Origin: an uncultured Collinsella sp.
GTDB lineage: Bacteria > Actinomycetota > Coriobacteriia > Coriobacteriales > Coriobacteriaceae
Direction of reading: 5' to 3'
Length of the DNA: 8,065 nucleotides
Assembly (NCBI GenBank): GCA_902494945.1
Contig: CABUVF010000096.1
Span: 1-8,065 of the forward strand
Shown: positions 1 to 5,883 of the stretch, in pieces
How positions within the stretch are numbered: the first letter of the stretch is position 1
Layout of the letters: every line of letters starts with the position of its first letter
Notes under the pieces: generated by a model
Database searches by the model: none
What the model was told of the DNA's origin: nothing
The model's input: only the letters and a program-made list of their open reading frames with translations
Made by a program: the position numbers and the translations under genes

Positions 1-2066
1 CCGCTCGCGGAGTAGCCCACCAGCGCCGCAAAGTCGTGCGGGGACACGGCGTCGCCACACTCCACCACGATGTCGGCAAAGGTACGCACGCCGGCGCGGA
101 TCAGGTGGTTGTGCACGCATCCCACGGCGAGCAGTGACGGCACAGGGACCTCGCCCGCCGCAGCACGGTCGCTCAGCACCACGATGTTCACGCCATCGCG
201 GACCGCAGCCTCGACGTCCTCGGCAAGCTGCTTGAGCCCAGCCTGCAGCGCGCCCTCGCCGGCATCGCGGCGGTAGACGGCACGGAAGCGGCGGGTCTTA
301 AAGCCCACGCGGTCGATGGCGCAGATGCGGTCAAACTCCTCCTCGCTCAGCAGCGGACGCTCCAGGCGCACCAGCTGGCAGGCCGTACGGGAATCCTCAA
401 GCAGGTTGCCGTGGTTGCCCAGGTAGAGCGTGGTCGAAGTTACCATATGCTCACGCAGGGCATCGATCGGAGGATTCGTGACCTGAGCGAACAGCTGATA
501 GAAGTAGTCAAAGAACGAACGCGTCTTCTTGGACAGGCAGGCCAGCGGTGCGTCGATGCCCATCGAGGCGAGTGGGGCCTTGCCCTGCTGGGCCATGGGA
601 CGCACGACCTCGTCGACGTCATCCCAGTGGTAGCCGAGCTTGGCCATACGCACGGCGGCGGGCACCTCGGCGTCCTCGGCGGGCGCGGGCGCGGCGGACT
701 CATCGAGCGCGTCGACGGCCAGCGTCTCCTCGGCAATCCAGTCGTGGTAGGGCTTCTCCTTGGCATAGCGGGCGCGCAGCTCGTCGTTGTAGATCACGCG
801 GCCGCGGGCAAAATCGACCTCGAGCATCTGGCCCGGTCCCAGGCAGCCGCTCGTCAGGATGTTCTCGGGGCGCACCTCGATGGTGCCCACTTCGCTTGCC
901 AGCATAAAGCGGCCATCGCGCGTCACGTAGTAGCGGGCGGGGCGCAAGCCGTTGCGGTCGAGGGCGGCGCCCAGCGTGCGACCGTCGGTAAAGGCGATGG
1001 CCGCCGGGCCGTCCCAGGGCTCCATGAGCATGGACTGGTAGGCGTCGTAGGCGCGGCGCTCCTCGCTCAGACTGTCGTTGTGGTCCCACGGCTCAGGCAG
1101 CAGCATGGACGCAGCGCGCGTAAGCGGGCGACCGTTCATAACCAAAAACTCGAGCACGTTGTCCAAAATCGCCGAGTCGGAACCCTCGCGGTTGATGATG
1201 GGCATCACGCGCTCAAGATCGTGCTGCAGCACGGGGCTGTACAGGTTGGGCTCGCGGGCGCGAATCCAGTTGACGTTGCCCTTGAGGGTGTTGATCTCGC
1301 CGTTGTGGATGATAAAACGGTTGGGGTGCGCACGCTCCCAGCTGGGCGTGGTGTTGGTGGAGTAGCGCGAGTGGACGAGCGCAACGGCCGTCTTGACAGC
1401 GGCGTCGTTGAGATCGATGAAGAAGCGGCGCATCTGCGTGGCGACGAGCATGCCCTTGTACACGATAGTGCGCGAGCTCATGGAGCAGACGTAGAAGATC
1501 TTGTCGCGCAGGGCAAACTCGGCATCGGCCTTCTTCTCGATAGTGCGACGGCACACGTACAGGCGGCGCTCGAAGGCGTCACCCGCCGGCGTATCGTCGG
1601 GGCGGCCCAGAAAGGCTTGCAGAATGGTGGGCATGCAGGCGCGTGCCGTCTCGCCCAGGTCGTGCGGGTCGACGGGCACCTCGCGCCAAAAGAGCAGCGG
1701 CACGCCGGCCTCGGCGCAGCCCTCCTCAAACACGCGACGGGCATCCTCTACGCCCTTGTCGTCCTGCGGAAAGAACAGCATGGCCACGCCATAGTCGCCC
1801 TCTGCCGGCAGAATCTGGCCGCACTTTTTAGCCTCTTTGCGAAAAAAGTGATGCGGAACCTGGAACAGGATACCGGCACCGTCGCCGGTGTTCTTCTCGA
1901 GTCCCGTGCCGCCGCGGTGCTCCAAGTTGACCAGAATGGACAGCGCGTCGTCCAGAATCTGGTGATGGCGCTCACCGTTGATATCGGCAAGTGCGCCGAT
2001 GCCACATGCATCGTGGTCGAATTCGGGGCGATAAAGGCCCTGCTGTTGAGCGGAATCTGCCTGCAT
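1..2066 (-). CDS. gltB: Glutamate synthase large (alpha) subunit, N-terminal part, cut by the window edge
   Basis: The gene encodes the large subunit of glutamate synthase (GOGAT). This subunit takes the amide nitrogen of glutamine and transfers the ammonia through an internal tunnel to 2-oxoglutarate, making glutamate in the cytoplasm. Translating the minus strand from 2066 gives 688 residues with no stop. The class II glutamine amidotransferase domain comes first: the catalytic Cys is residue 21 in DACGIG, so about 20 residues are a propeptide normally removed. It is followed by EHRGGTG and NTGDGAG (about 49-65), HSRYSTNT (about 232), HNGEINT (about 254), SDSAILDN (about 296) and LDRNGLRPAR (about 369). 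The rest is most of the central domain, ending near PHDFAALVGY. The FMN and Fe-S domains lie beyond the window. The start is supported by GGGGAGG about five bases upstream. The gene is divergent from gpmA; no small subunit is visible. Family identity is certain; the electron donor (NADPH or ferredoxin) cannot be judged here. Confidence 0.95.
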   Translation of the reverse strand, partial: MQADSAQQQGLYRPEFDHDACGIGALADINGERHHQILDDALSILVNLEHRGGTGLEKNTGDGAGILFQVPHHFFRKEAKKCGQILPAEGDYGVAMLFFPQDDKGVEDARRVFEEGCAEAGVPLLFWREVPVDPHDLGETARACMPTILQAFLGRPDDTPAGDAFERRLYVCRRTIEKKADAEFALRDKIFYVCSMSSRTIVYKGMLVATQMRRFFIDLNDAAVKTAVALVHSRYSTNTTPSWERAHPNRFIIHNGEINTLKGNVNWIRAREPNLYSPVLQHDLERVMPIINREGSDSAILDNVLEFLVMNGRPLTRAASMLLPEPWDHNDSLSEERRAYDAYQSMLMEPWDGPAAIAFTDGRTLGAALDRNGLRPARYYVTRDGRFMLASEVGTIEVRPENILTSGCLGPGQMLEVDFARGRVIYNDELRARYAKEKPYHDWIAEETLAVDALDESAAPAPAEDAEVPAAVRMAKLGYHWDDVDEVVRPMAQQGKAPLASMGIDAPLACLSKKTRSFFDYFYQLFAQVTNPPIDALREHMVTSTTLYLGNHGNLLEDSRTACQLVRLERPLLSEEEFDRICAIDRVGFKTRRFRAVYRRDAGEGALQAGLKQLAEDVEAAVRDGVNIVVLSDRAAAGEVPVPSLLAVGCVHNHLIRAGVRTFADIVVECGDAVSPHDFAALVGYSAS

Positions 2067-2250
2067 CGCGATCCTCCCCTAGATATTTAGACAGTCAGTT
2101 GAATAGGCATAGTAGGAGCATCAGGGCATCGTTGTGTTTCCCGCCCGTTTCGAAACAATCGCGTAACGCACACCTTACGAGTGGGCACCGCCGACCTCAA
2201 GGGCGGCAACAAGGCGCCCAAGTTCGGCTTGTAAGCTCACCGCTTCAAAC

Positions 2251-2388
2251 ATCTCAATCTGTAACAGGAGGAACCGATTTTGGCGCCTAGATGTTACAGA
2301 TTGAGATTTTCTGCGGGACGGTTTTGGTTTGTCTCGATCTGTAACACGAAGGGTCGGTTTTGGCGGCAAACTGTTACAGATCGAGACA
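2251..2388. repeat. Composite palindromic repeat, copy 1 (two inverted-repeat units)
   Basis: Two long inverted repeats lie in tandem. Unit 1 has perfect 16-base arms at 2251-2266 and 2292-2307. Unit 2 has perfect 17-base arms at 2330-2346 and 2372-2388. Every arm contains ATCTGTAACA or its complement, starting at 2257, 2292, 2337 and 2372, so the spacing is 35, 45 and 35 bases. The loops of the two units are also alike around CGRTTTTGGCG. Each unit could fold as a hairpin with a loop of about 25 bases in RNA or single-stranded DNA. This copy lies between two divergent genes, so it cannot be explained as their terminator. The same geometry recurs at 4660-4801. No family name is recognised; a dispersed intergenic palindrome (REP/BIME-like or a MITE remnant) is the best guess. 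Confidence 0.9.
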
Positions 2389-2444
2389 TTTCGGCAGCCC
2401 CCTTTCACCATCCCATTCAAATACAACAATTTTGTTAGTCTTGG

Positions 2445-2473
2445 TTAACTTTTAAGCTTAAAACGGGTATCCT
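2445..2473 (+). promoter_or_regulatory. Predicted sigma-A promoter of gpmA with a palindrome in the spacer
   Basis: A -35-like TTAACT (2445-2450) and a -10-like TATCCT (2468-2473) are separated by 17 bases, in an AT-rich patch about 50 bases before the gpmA start. The perfect 14-base palindrome TTTTAAGCTTAAAA (2450-2463) fills most of the spacer, where a bound repressor would block RNA polymerase. The boxes match the consensus only moderately, so this is a prediction from sequence alone. Confidence 0.5.
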
Positions 2474-2525
2474 TTGCGGCGTCAAGCAAACGGCACGCAC
2501 ACCGTGCCAGATCAAGGAGGCCCCT

Positions 2526-3299
2526 ATGGCGCACCAAGCAGACCAGCAGACGATGCAACTCGTCCTCATCCGTCACGGAGAGTCCGAGTGGAACAAGCTC
2601 AACCTGTTCACCGGCTGGACCGATGTTGAGCTCACCGACACGGGCCGCGAAGAAGCCGCAGCAGGCGGTCGAGCCCTCAAAGAAGCGGGCTTCGACTTCG
2701 ACGTCTGCTACACCTCGCGTCTCAAGCGCGCAATTCACACCCTCGACATCGTGCTCGGCCAAATGGATCGCGAGTGGTTGCCCGTCATCAAATCCTGGAA
2801 GCTCAACGAGCGCCACTACGGAGCGTTGCAGGGTCTCAACAAGGCCGATGCCGCAGCGGAGCACGGCGACGAGCAGGTGCTCATCTGGCGCCGCTCCTTC
2901 GATATCTGCCCGCCGGCACTCGAGCCGAACGACGCGCGCGATCCCCACACCCAGGAGCAATACCGTGATGTCGCGCCCGATCAGCTGCCCTATACCGAGT
3001 GCCTCAAGGACACGATCGCCCGCGCCTGGCCTTATTTCGAAGACGAGATCCGCCCCCAGATGCTCGCCGGCAAGCGCGTACTCATCGCCGCACACGGCAA
3101 CTCCCTGCGCTCACTCGTCATGAAGCTCGAGCACCTCACGCCCGAGGAGATCCTCAAGGTCAACATCCCCACCGGCGTGCCGCTCGTCTACACCTTCGAC
3201 ACCGATTTCAACGTCCTCGACAAGCGCTACATCGGCGACCCGGCGACCATCGCCGCCAAGATCGACGCCGTGGCCAATCAGGGCAAAGCACACAAGTAG
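2526..3299 (+). CDS. gpmA: 2,3-bisphosphoglycerate-dependent phosphoglycerate mutase
   Basis: This cytoplasmic glycolytic and gluconeogenic enzyme interconverts 3- and 2-phosphoglycerate through a phosphohistidine, primed by 2,3-bisphosphoglycerate. The 257-residue protein matches the usual size of the dPGM family. It has the histidine-phosphatase signature LIRHGESEWN with the nucleophile His17, the substrate loop NLFTGWTDVELTDTG (26-40), TSRLKRAIHT (63-72), the acid/base Glu95 in LNERHYG, and the second catalytic His190 in AAHGNSLR. The C-terminal region includes IPTGVPLVY (about 214-222). Start 2526 is chosen because AGGAGG (2515-2520) lies five bases upstream; the internal Met at residue 10 has no ribosome binding site. 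This gives a short N-terminal extension. The gene is followed after 75 bases by mntH on the same strand with no terminator between, so co-transcription is plausible. This isozyme needs no metal, unlike the Mn2+-dependent GpmI type. Confidence 0.96.
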   Translation: MAHQADQQTMQLVLIRHGESEWNKLNLFTGWTDVELTDTGREEAAAGGRALKEAGFDFDVCYTSRLKRAIHTLDIVLGQMDREWLPVIKSWKLNERHYGALQGLNKADAAAEHGDEQVLIWRRSFDICPPALEPNDARDPHTQEQYRDVAPDQLPYTECLKDTIARAWPYFEDEIRPQMLAGKRVLIAAHGNSLRSLVMKLEHLTPEEILKVNIPTGVPLVYTFDTDFNVLDKRYIGDPATIAAKIDAVANQGKAHK

Positions 3300-3374
3300 C
3301 CCCAACCCAAAACCGACGCGTGGCGCCGCACGGCCCAGATGCGACGTCACGCCGCCCATACACAGGAGCGCACC

Positions 3375-4631
3375 ATGCTCAACCATCTCAAACAACACTT
3401 TGGCTCCCCGCGCACTGGCGGTCATGGCGGGCTCGACATTGCGCGGCACATCGGCCCCGGACTGCTCGTAACCGTCGGCTTTATCGACCCGGGCAACTGG
3501 GCCTCCAACATGGCCGCGGGCTCGCAGTTTGGCTACGCGCTGCTGTGGATCGTCACGCTGTCCACGATTATGCTCATTGTGCTGCAGCACAACGCGGCAC
3601 ACTTGGGTATCGCCACGGGCGCCTGTCTTGCCGAGGCCACGACCCGCTTTCTCCCCCGCATCGTGGGACGCGCGGTGCTCGGCAGCGCCTATCTCGCGAC
3701 CATCGCCACCGCCATGGCCGAAGTCCTGGGCGGCGCGATTGCCCTTCAAATGCTCTTTGGGCTGCCCGTGCGCGCGGGCTGCGTCATCGTGGCGGCAGTA
3801 TCGATGGCGATGCTCATGACGAGCTCCTACAAGCGCGCCGAGCGATGGATCATCGCCTTCGTCGGCGTGGTAGGACTCTCGTTTTTGGCCGAGCTTGCGC
3901 TGGTCAAGGTCGACTGGCCGCAGGCCGCCGCAAGCTGGATCACGCCCAGTATGCCCACTGGCTCTGCCGCGATTATCGTGAGTGTCCTGGGTGCGGTCGT
4001 TATGCCCCACAACCTTTTTCTGCACTCCGAGGTCATCCAATCCATGCACTTCGAAGGCCAAGGCGAGCAAGTTATCGAAGAACGCCTGCGCTACGAGCTC
4101 TTCGACACGCTCTTTTCGATGGGCGTGGGCTGGGCAATCAACTCGGCAATGGTCATCCTGGCCGCAACGACCTTCTTTGCGCACGGCATTGTCGTAGACG
4201 ACCTCGCCGTCGCAGCGGCCACGCTCTCCCCCATTCTGGGCCCGGCAAGCGCGACCATCTTTGCCGTGGCGCTACTGTTTGCGGGCCTCTCGAGCAGCGT
4301 GACAGCGGGCATGGCGGCGGGAACCATCACTGCGGGCATGTTCGACGAGGAATACGACATCCACGACCGACATTCCTCGGTCGGGGTGGCGGCCTGTTTC
4401 GCCGGAGCAGTGGCGGCGTGCCTGGTCGTTCCAAATCCCTTTGAAGGTCTCATCTGGAGTCAGGCACTGCTGTCGCTTCAGCTGCCGATTACGGTCTTTG
4501 TGCTCATACGACTCACCAGTTCACGCCGCGTCATGGGCAAATACGCCAATTCGCGCCCGCTCAACACGCTGCTTGTAGGGATCGGTGCCATCGTGACGAT
4601 TCTCGATATCGTGTTGTTGACAGGGATGTAA
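3375..4631 (+). CDS. mntH: NRAMP-family divalent metal (Mn2+/Fe2+) importer
   Basis: This integral membrane protein of 418 residues is expected to import Mn2+, and possibly Fe2+, driven by protons. Hydrophobic segments run almost continuously from residue 28 to the end, consistent with about 11 membrane helices. The two unwound metal-binding helices carry the family signatures: DPGN in helix 1 (Asp38, Asn41) and AVVMPHN in helix 6 (Ala207, Met210, His212). The helix 6 methionine is typical of Mn/Fe transporters and is missing from the NRAMP-related Mg2+ transporters. TGACLAE (about 81-87) is another conserved stretch. An ATG at 3339 in the same frame would add 12 residues but has no ribosome binding site; the ATG at 3375 has AGGAG (3364-3368) six bases upstream and was chosen. 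No Mn riboswitch or obvious MntR/Fur box is seen in the 75-base gap after gpmA. Metal specificity is inferred from the motifs only. Confidence 0.88.
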   Translation: MLNHLKQHFGSPRTGGHGGLDIARHIGPGLLVTVGFIDPGNWASNMAAGSQFGYALLWIVTLSTIMLIVLQHNAAHLGIATGACLAEATTRFLPRIVGRAVLGSAYLATIATAMAEVLGGAIALQMLFGLPVRAGCVIVAAVSMAMLMTSSYKRAERWIIAFVGVVGLSFLAELALVKVDWPQAAASWITPSMPTGSAAIIVSVLGAVVMPHNLFLHSEVIQSMHFEGQGEQVIEERLRYELFDTLFSMGVGWAINSAMVILAATTFFAHGIVVDDLAVAAATLSPILGPASATIFAVALLFAGLSSSVTAGMAAGTITAGMFDEEYDIHDRHSSVGVAACFAGAVAACLVVPNPFEGLIWSQALLSLQLPITVFVLIRLTSSRRVMGKYANSRPLNTLLVGIGAIVTILDIVLLTGM

Positions 4632-4659
4632 TGGGGCGGGGCACTTACCCAGTCAAACG

Positions 4660-4801
4660 TCTCGATCTGTAACATCTAGACCCGCTTTTAATGTCTAGAT
4701 GTTACAGATCAAGATCATTCCGAGGGACAGCTCCGTTTGTCTCAATCTGTAACACGTAGACCCCGTTTTCACTGCTAGATGTTACAGATTGAGACAAACG
4801 G
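4660..4801. repeat. Composite palindromic repeat, copy 2 (two inverted-repeat units)
   Basis: This is the second copy of the element at 2251-2388, in the same orientation and just after mntH. Unit 3 has 22-base arms at 4660-4681 and 4693-4714 with one mismatch. Unit 4 has perfect 22-base arms at 4733-4754 and 4780-4801, plus three more inner pairs. ATCTGTAACA or its complement starts at 4665, 4700, 4745 and 4780, again spaced 35, 45 and 35 bases. The joining segment shares GGGACRG and GTTTGTCTC with copy 1, and the loops share a central TTTT. The arms are longer here than in copy 1. It lies between convergent genes (mntH and the rubredoxin gene), and no T-run follows either hairpin, so it is not a standard terminator, though the hairpins may still affect mntH mRNA 3' ends. 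Confidence 0.9.
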
Positions 4802-4865
4802 TCGGCCGGACTCACAACAGACAGGATCGGTCAACAGCAACCGTGATCCCTTGGCGACGGAGGAA

Positions 4866-4899
4866 AAGGGCCCCGGCCGAGAATTCGACCGGGGCCCTT
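4866..4899 (-). terminator. Intrinsic terminator of the rubredoxin gene
   Basis: An 11-base perfect GC-rich stem (4866-4876 with 4889-4899) closes a 12-base loop that can add three more pairs. Read on the minus strand it is followed by TTTTCC, a short U-tract. It lies about 40 bases after the rubredoxin stop codon. No T-run follows on the plus strand, so it should work mainly for the minus-strand transcript. Confidence 0.8.
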
Positions 4900-4938
4900 G
4901 GACAGAGCTATGTTCGGCTTTCGCCGTGTGTCTGCGAG

Positions 4939-5082
4939 CTACTCCTCGACGAGCTCAAACTGATCGGGACCGACGCCGCACACCGGGCACACATAATCCT
5001 CGGGCAGCTCGGGCGTATCGACCTCAACCTCGTAACCGCAAACGACGCACACGAACTTATACGTCTTCTTCTCCTCAGCCAT
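4939..5082 (-). CDS. Small rubredoxin with a shortened loop
   Basis: This 47-residue cytoplasmic one-iron electron carrier passes single electrons between a flavoprotein reductase and terminal reductases. Two knuckles bind Fe(SCys)4: CVVCGY (Cys12, Cys15) and CPVCGVG (Cys32, Cys35), followed by the typical DQFE. The piece [12 protein letters not shown] matches true rubredoxins rather than rubrerythrin tails. The spacing is CX2C-X16-CX2C, whereas standard rubredoxins have about X29, so roughly 13 residues of the loop are missing. An upstream ATG at 5121 would add 13 residues, but AGGAG (complement of 5089-5093) lies six bases before the ATG at 5082, so that start is used. It follows the flavin-reductase gene on the same strand after 89 bases and has its own likely promoter. 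The two proteins together match the domains of Hrb. Confidence 0.9.
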   Translation of the reverse strand: MAEEKKTYKFVCVVCGYEVEVDTPELPEDYVCPVCGVGPDQFELVEE

Positions 5083-5126
5083 GATGTTCTCCTCTCGAAC
5101 GCGACTGGTGATGTACTTCATTTATC

Positions 5127-5154
5127 AGTATAGATTCTCAATAATATAATGCAA
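5127..5154 (-). promoter_or_regulatory. Predicted sigma-A promoter of the rubredoxin gene
   Basis: On the minus strand TTGCAT (5154-5149) and TATACT (5132-5127) are separated by 16 bases, inside an unusually AT-rich stretch (about 5120-5170). It lies 45 bases before the chosen ATG. The gene can therefore be transcribed alone, in addition to any read-through from the flavin-reductase gene, after which no terminator is seen. Confidence 0.6.
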
Positions 5155-5171
5155 GTATTTTTAAAACATTT

Positions 5172-5675
5172 CTAGCCTTGATACGAGGACGCCTTCGGAG
5201 GCGTCTTGCCCTTCAGGACCTTATGGTAGTAATCGTAGGTGAGCGGCGTCTCGTCGCTTAGGCGCTCGGCATCCTCGACCTCGCCGATAAACAGTAGATG
5301 CGTGCCCACATCCACAGTGTCGATCAAACGGCAGCTAAACAGCGCCGCCGCATGCTCGGGCACATAAGGCATGCCGAGAGCAGTCTCGCGAGTCTCGTAC
5401 TTGGCAAACTTGTCATAGTCGCTGCTGGTGCGGAACCCAAAGTTACCGATATAGAGCATATCGGCCGTCTGATCGATCACGGTCAGCGCGAACGCTTTGG
5501 CCGAAGCGATGACGCCCGAGGTGACGTTGTCCTTGTTCACGGCAACCGAAATGCGCGGCGGCATGGACGTCACCTGCACCGCAGTGTTGATGACGCAGCC
5601 GGCGCGCAGCCCGTCTGCCGCGGCGCTCACCACGTACAGACCGCTCGGCATGGTAAAGAACGCAGTTTTGTCCAT
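5172..5675 (-). CDS. Flavin-reductase-like FMN-binding flavoprotein (Hrb N-terminal domain type)
   Basis: The 167-residue cytoplasmic protein belongs to the flavin reductase-like (FMN-binding split-barrel) family. Visible features are the N-terminal strand SGLYVVSA followed by a DG turn (about 10-22), INTAVQVTSMPPRISVAVNK (about 30-49), then NVTSGVI and GNFGFRTSSDYDKF (about 83-96), and the C-terminal YYHKVLKGKTPP (about 151-162). This pattern, including the tail, resembles flavoredoxin and the N-terminal half of the high-molecular-weight rubredoxin (Hrb) of acetogens, where it takes electrons from NAD(P)H and hands them to a rubredoxin domain. Here the rubredoxin is a separate gene directly downstream. 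The frame stays open upstream to 5864, but that extension would cross a terminator hairpin. The ATG at 5675 has AGGGGAG (complement of 5684-5690) eight bases before it and matches the usual N-terminus. The family is secure; the electron donor and acceptor are inferred. Confidence 0.87.
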   Translation of the reverse strand: MDKTAFFTMPSGLYVVSAAADGLRAGCVINTAVQVTSMPPRISVAVNKDNVTSGVIASAKAFALTVIDQTADMLYIGNFGFRTSSDYDKFAKYETRETALGMPYVPEHAAALFSCRLIDTVDVGTHLLFIGEVEDAERLSDETPLTYDYYHKVLKGKTPPKASSYQG

Positions 5676-5727
5676 AACAATCACTCCCCTAACCCGGGTT
5701 GGAACCTCATGGATGTATGTACCCACA

Positions 5728-5761
5728 AAAAAAGCGGCGCCCATAACGGACGCCGCCTTTG
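5728..5761 (-). terminator. Intrinsic terminator between smpB and the flavin-reductase gene
   Basis: On the minus strand a GC hairpin (GGCGGCG pairing with CGCCGC around the loop near 5738-5752) is followed by a run of seven T. This is a standard intrinsic terminator for transcripts coming from smpB. It lies about 125 bases after the smpB stop and about 55 bases before the flavin-reductase start, so it could also act as an attenuator in that gene's leader if a promoter lies upstream of it. Confidence 0.8.
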
Positions 5762-5804
5762 AGACATATGTGTCAAAACAGTATAAGCAAGATGAGACGC
5801 CCGC

Positions 5805-5871
5805 AGTTGCGGTGAAATAGGGACTGAATAGCCCCTCAAACAGGCAAAACAGTCCGTATTCCACCGCAACT
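5805..5871. repeat. Long near-perfect stem-loop downstream of smpB
   Basis: Arms of 22 bases at 5805-5826 and 5850-5871 are complementary apart from two positions (one of them a possible G-U pair) around a 23-base loop. In the minus-strand transcript this forms a strong hairpin starting 13 bases after the smpB stop codon, followed further down by the intrinsic terminator. No T-run follows it, so it is not itself a terminator. An alternative small hairpin (CCGC-AACT-GCGG) uses part of one arm. It may protect the mRNA 3' end, be a small RNA or leader element, or be a dispersed palindrome unrelated in sequence to the ATCTGTAACA repeats. Confidence 0.75.
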
Positions 5872-5883
5872 TACACAGAGCGC

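Larger units (their letters stand above)
2067..2525. other. Divergent intergenic region between gltB and gpmA
   Basis: This 459-base gap lies between two 5' ends. From left to right it holds the gltB Shine-Dalgarno site, a 10-base perfect palindrome GTTTCGAAAC (2147-2156) that could be an operator, the first composite palindromic repeat (2251-2388), the gpmA promoter (2445-2473) and a short hairpin just before the gpmA ribosome binding site (GGCACG 2492-2497 pairing with CGTGCC 2503-2508). I could not identify a convincing sigma-A promoter for gltB. No protein-coding gene is supported here: the open frames across it lack a ribosome binding site and run through the repeats. Confidence 0.7.

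Noticed and set aside
411..2090. A 559-codon plus-strand open frame opposite gltB
   Set aside because: It is the codon-aligned antisense of gltB. Stops there would need the sense codons TTA, CTA or TCA, which are rare in this GC-rich genome. The translation has no family features and no good ribosome binding site, while the minus strand gives a textbook GltB.
2181..2234. A plus-strand stretch reading VGTADLKGGNKAPKFGL then stop, which looks like a protein C-terminus
   Set aside because: It could be the relic of a lost gene, but it is only about 18 codons, has no start or upstream coding signal, and the complementary strand also gives a plausible-looking peptide. The evidence is too thin to annotate.
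2251..2388. A CRISPR array made of the repeated ATCTGTAACA arms
   Set aside because: The arms alternate in orientation and form palindromic units with related loops. There are only four arms per group, no unique spacers of even length and no cas genes.
2175..2429. An 84-codon minus-strand frame between gltB and gpmA
   Set aside because: It is built largely of the palindromic repeats, and I do not recognise its sequence as any family.
3318..3352. An imperfect inverted repeat in the gpmA-mntH gap as an MntR or Fur site
   Set aside because: The arms (8 bases with one mismatch, 19-base loop) resemble neither known box type and are expected by chance in GC-rich DNA.
3111..4184. A 357-codon minus-strand open frame opposite gpmA and mntH
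   Set aside because: It is antisense to two well-supported genes, rich in Gly, His and Arg, with no recognisable domain.
2999..4444. A 481-codon plus-strand open frame across gpmA and mntH
   Set aside because: It overlaps two clear genes in another frame, is extremely rich in Arg, His and Ala, and has no ribosome binding site. It is a frame shadow of GC-rich coding DNA.
4824..4849. A hairpin GGATCGGT / ACCGTGATCC as terminator of mntH
   Set aside because: The stem has a two-base bulge and no T-run follows, so it does not meet the usual pattern of an intrinsic terminator.
5676..5864. A 63-residue N-terminal extension of the flavin-reductase protein
   Set aside because: The frame is open, but it runs through the long hairpin and the intrinsic terminator. 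The ATG at 5675 has a good ribosome binding site and matches the family N-terminus.
5690..5883. A tmRNA (ssrA) gene next to smpB
   Set aside because: The gap is only about 200 bases, shorter than tmRNA, and lacks the tRNA-like ends and a tag-coding frame.
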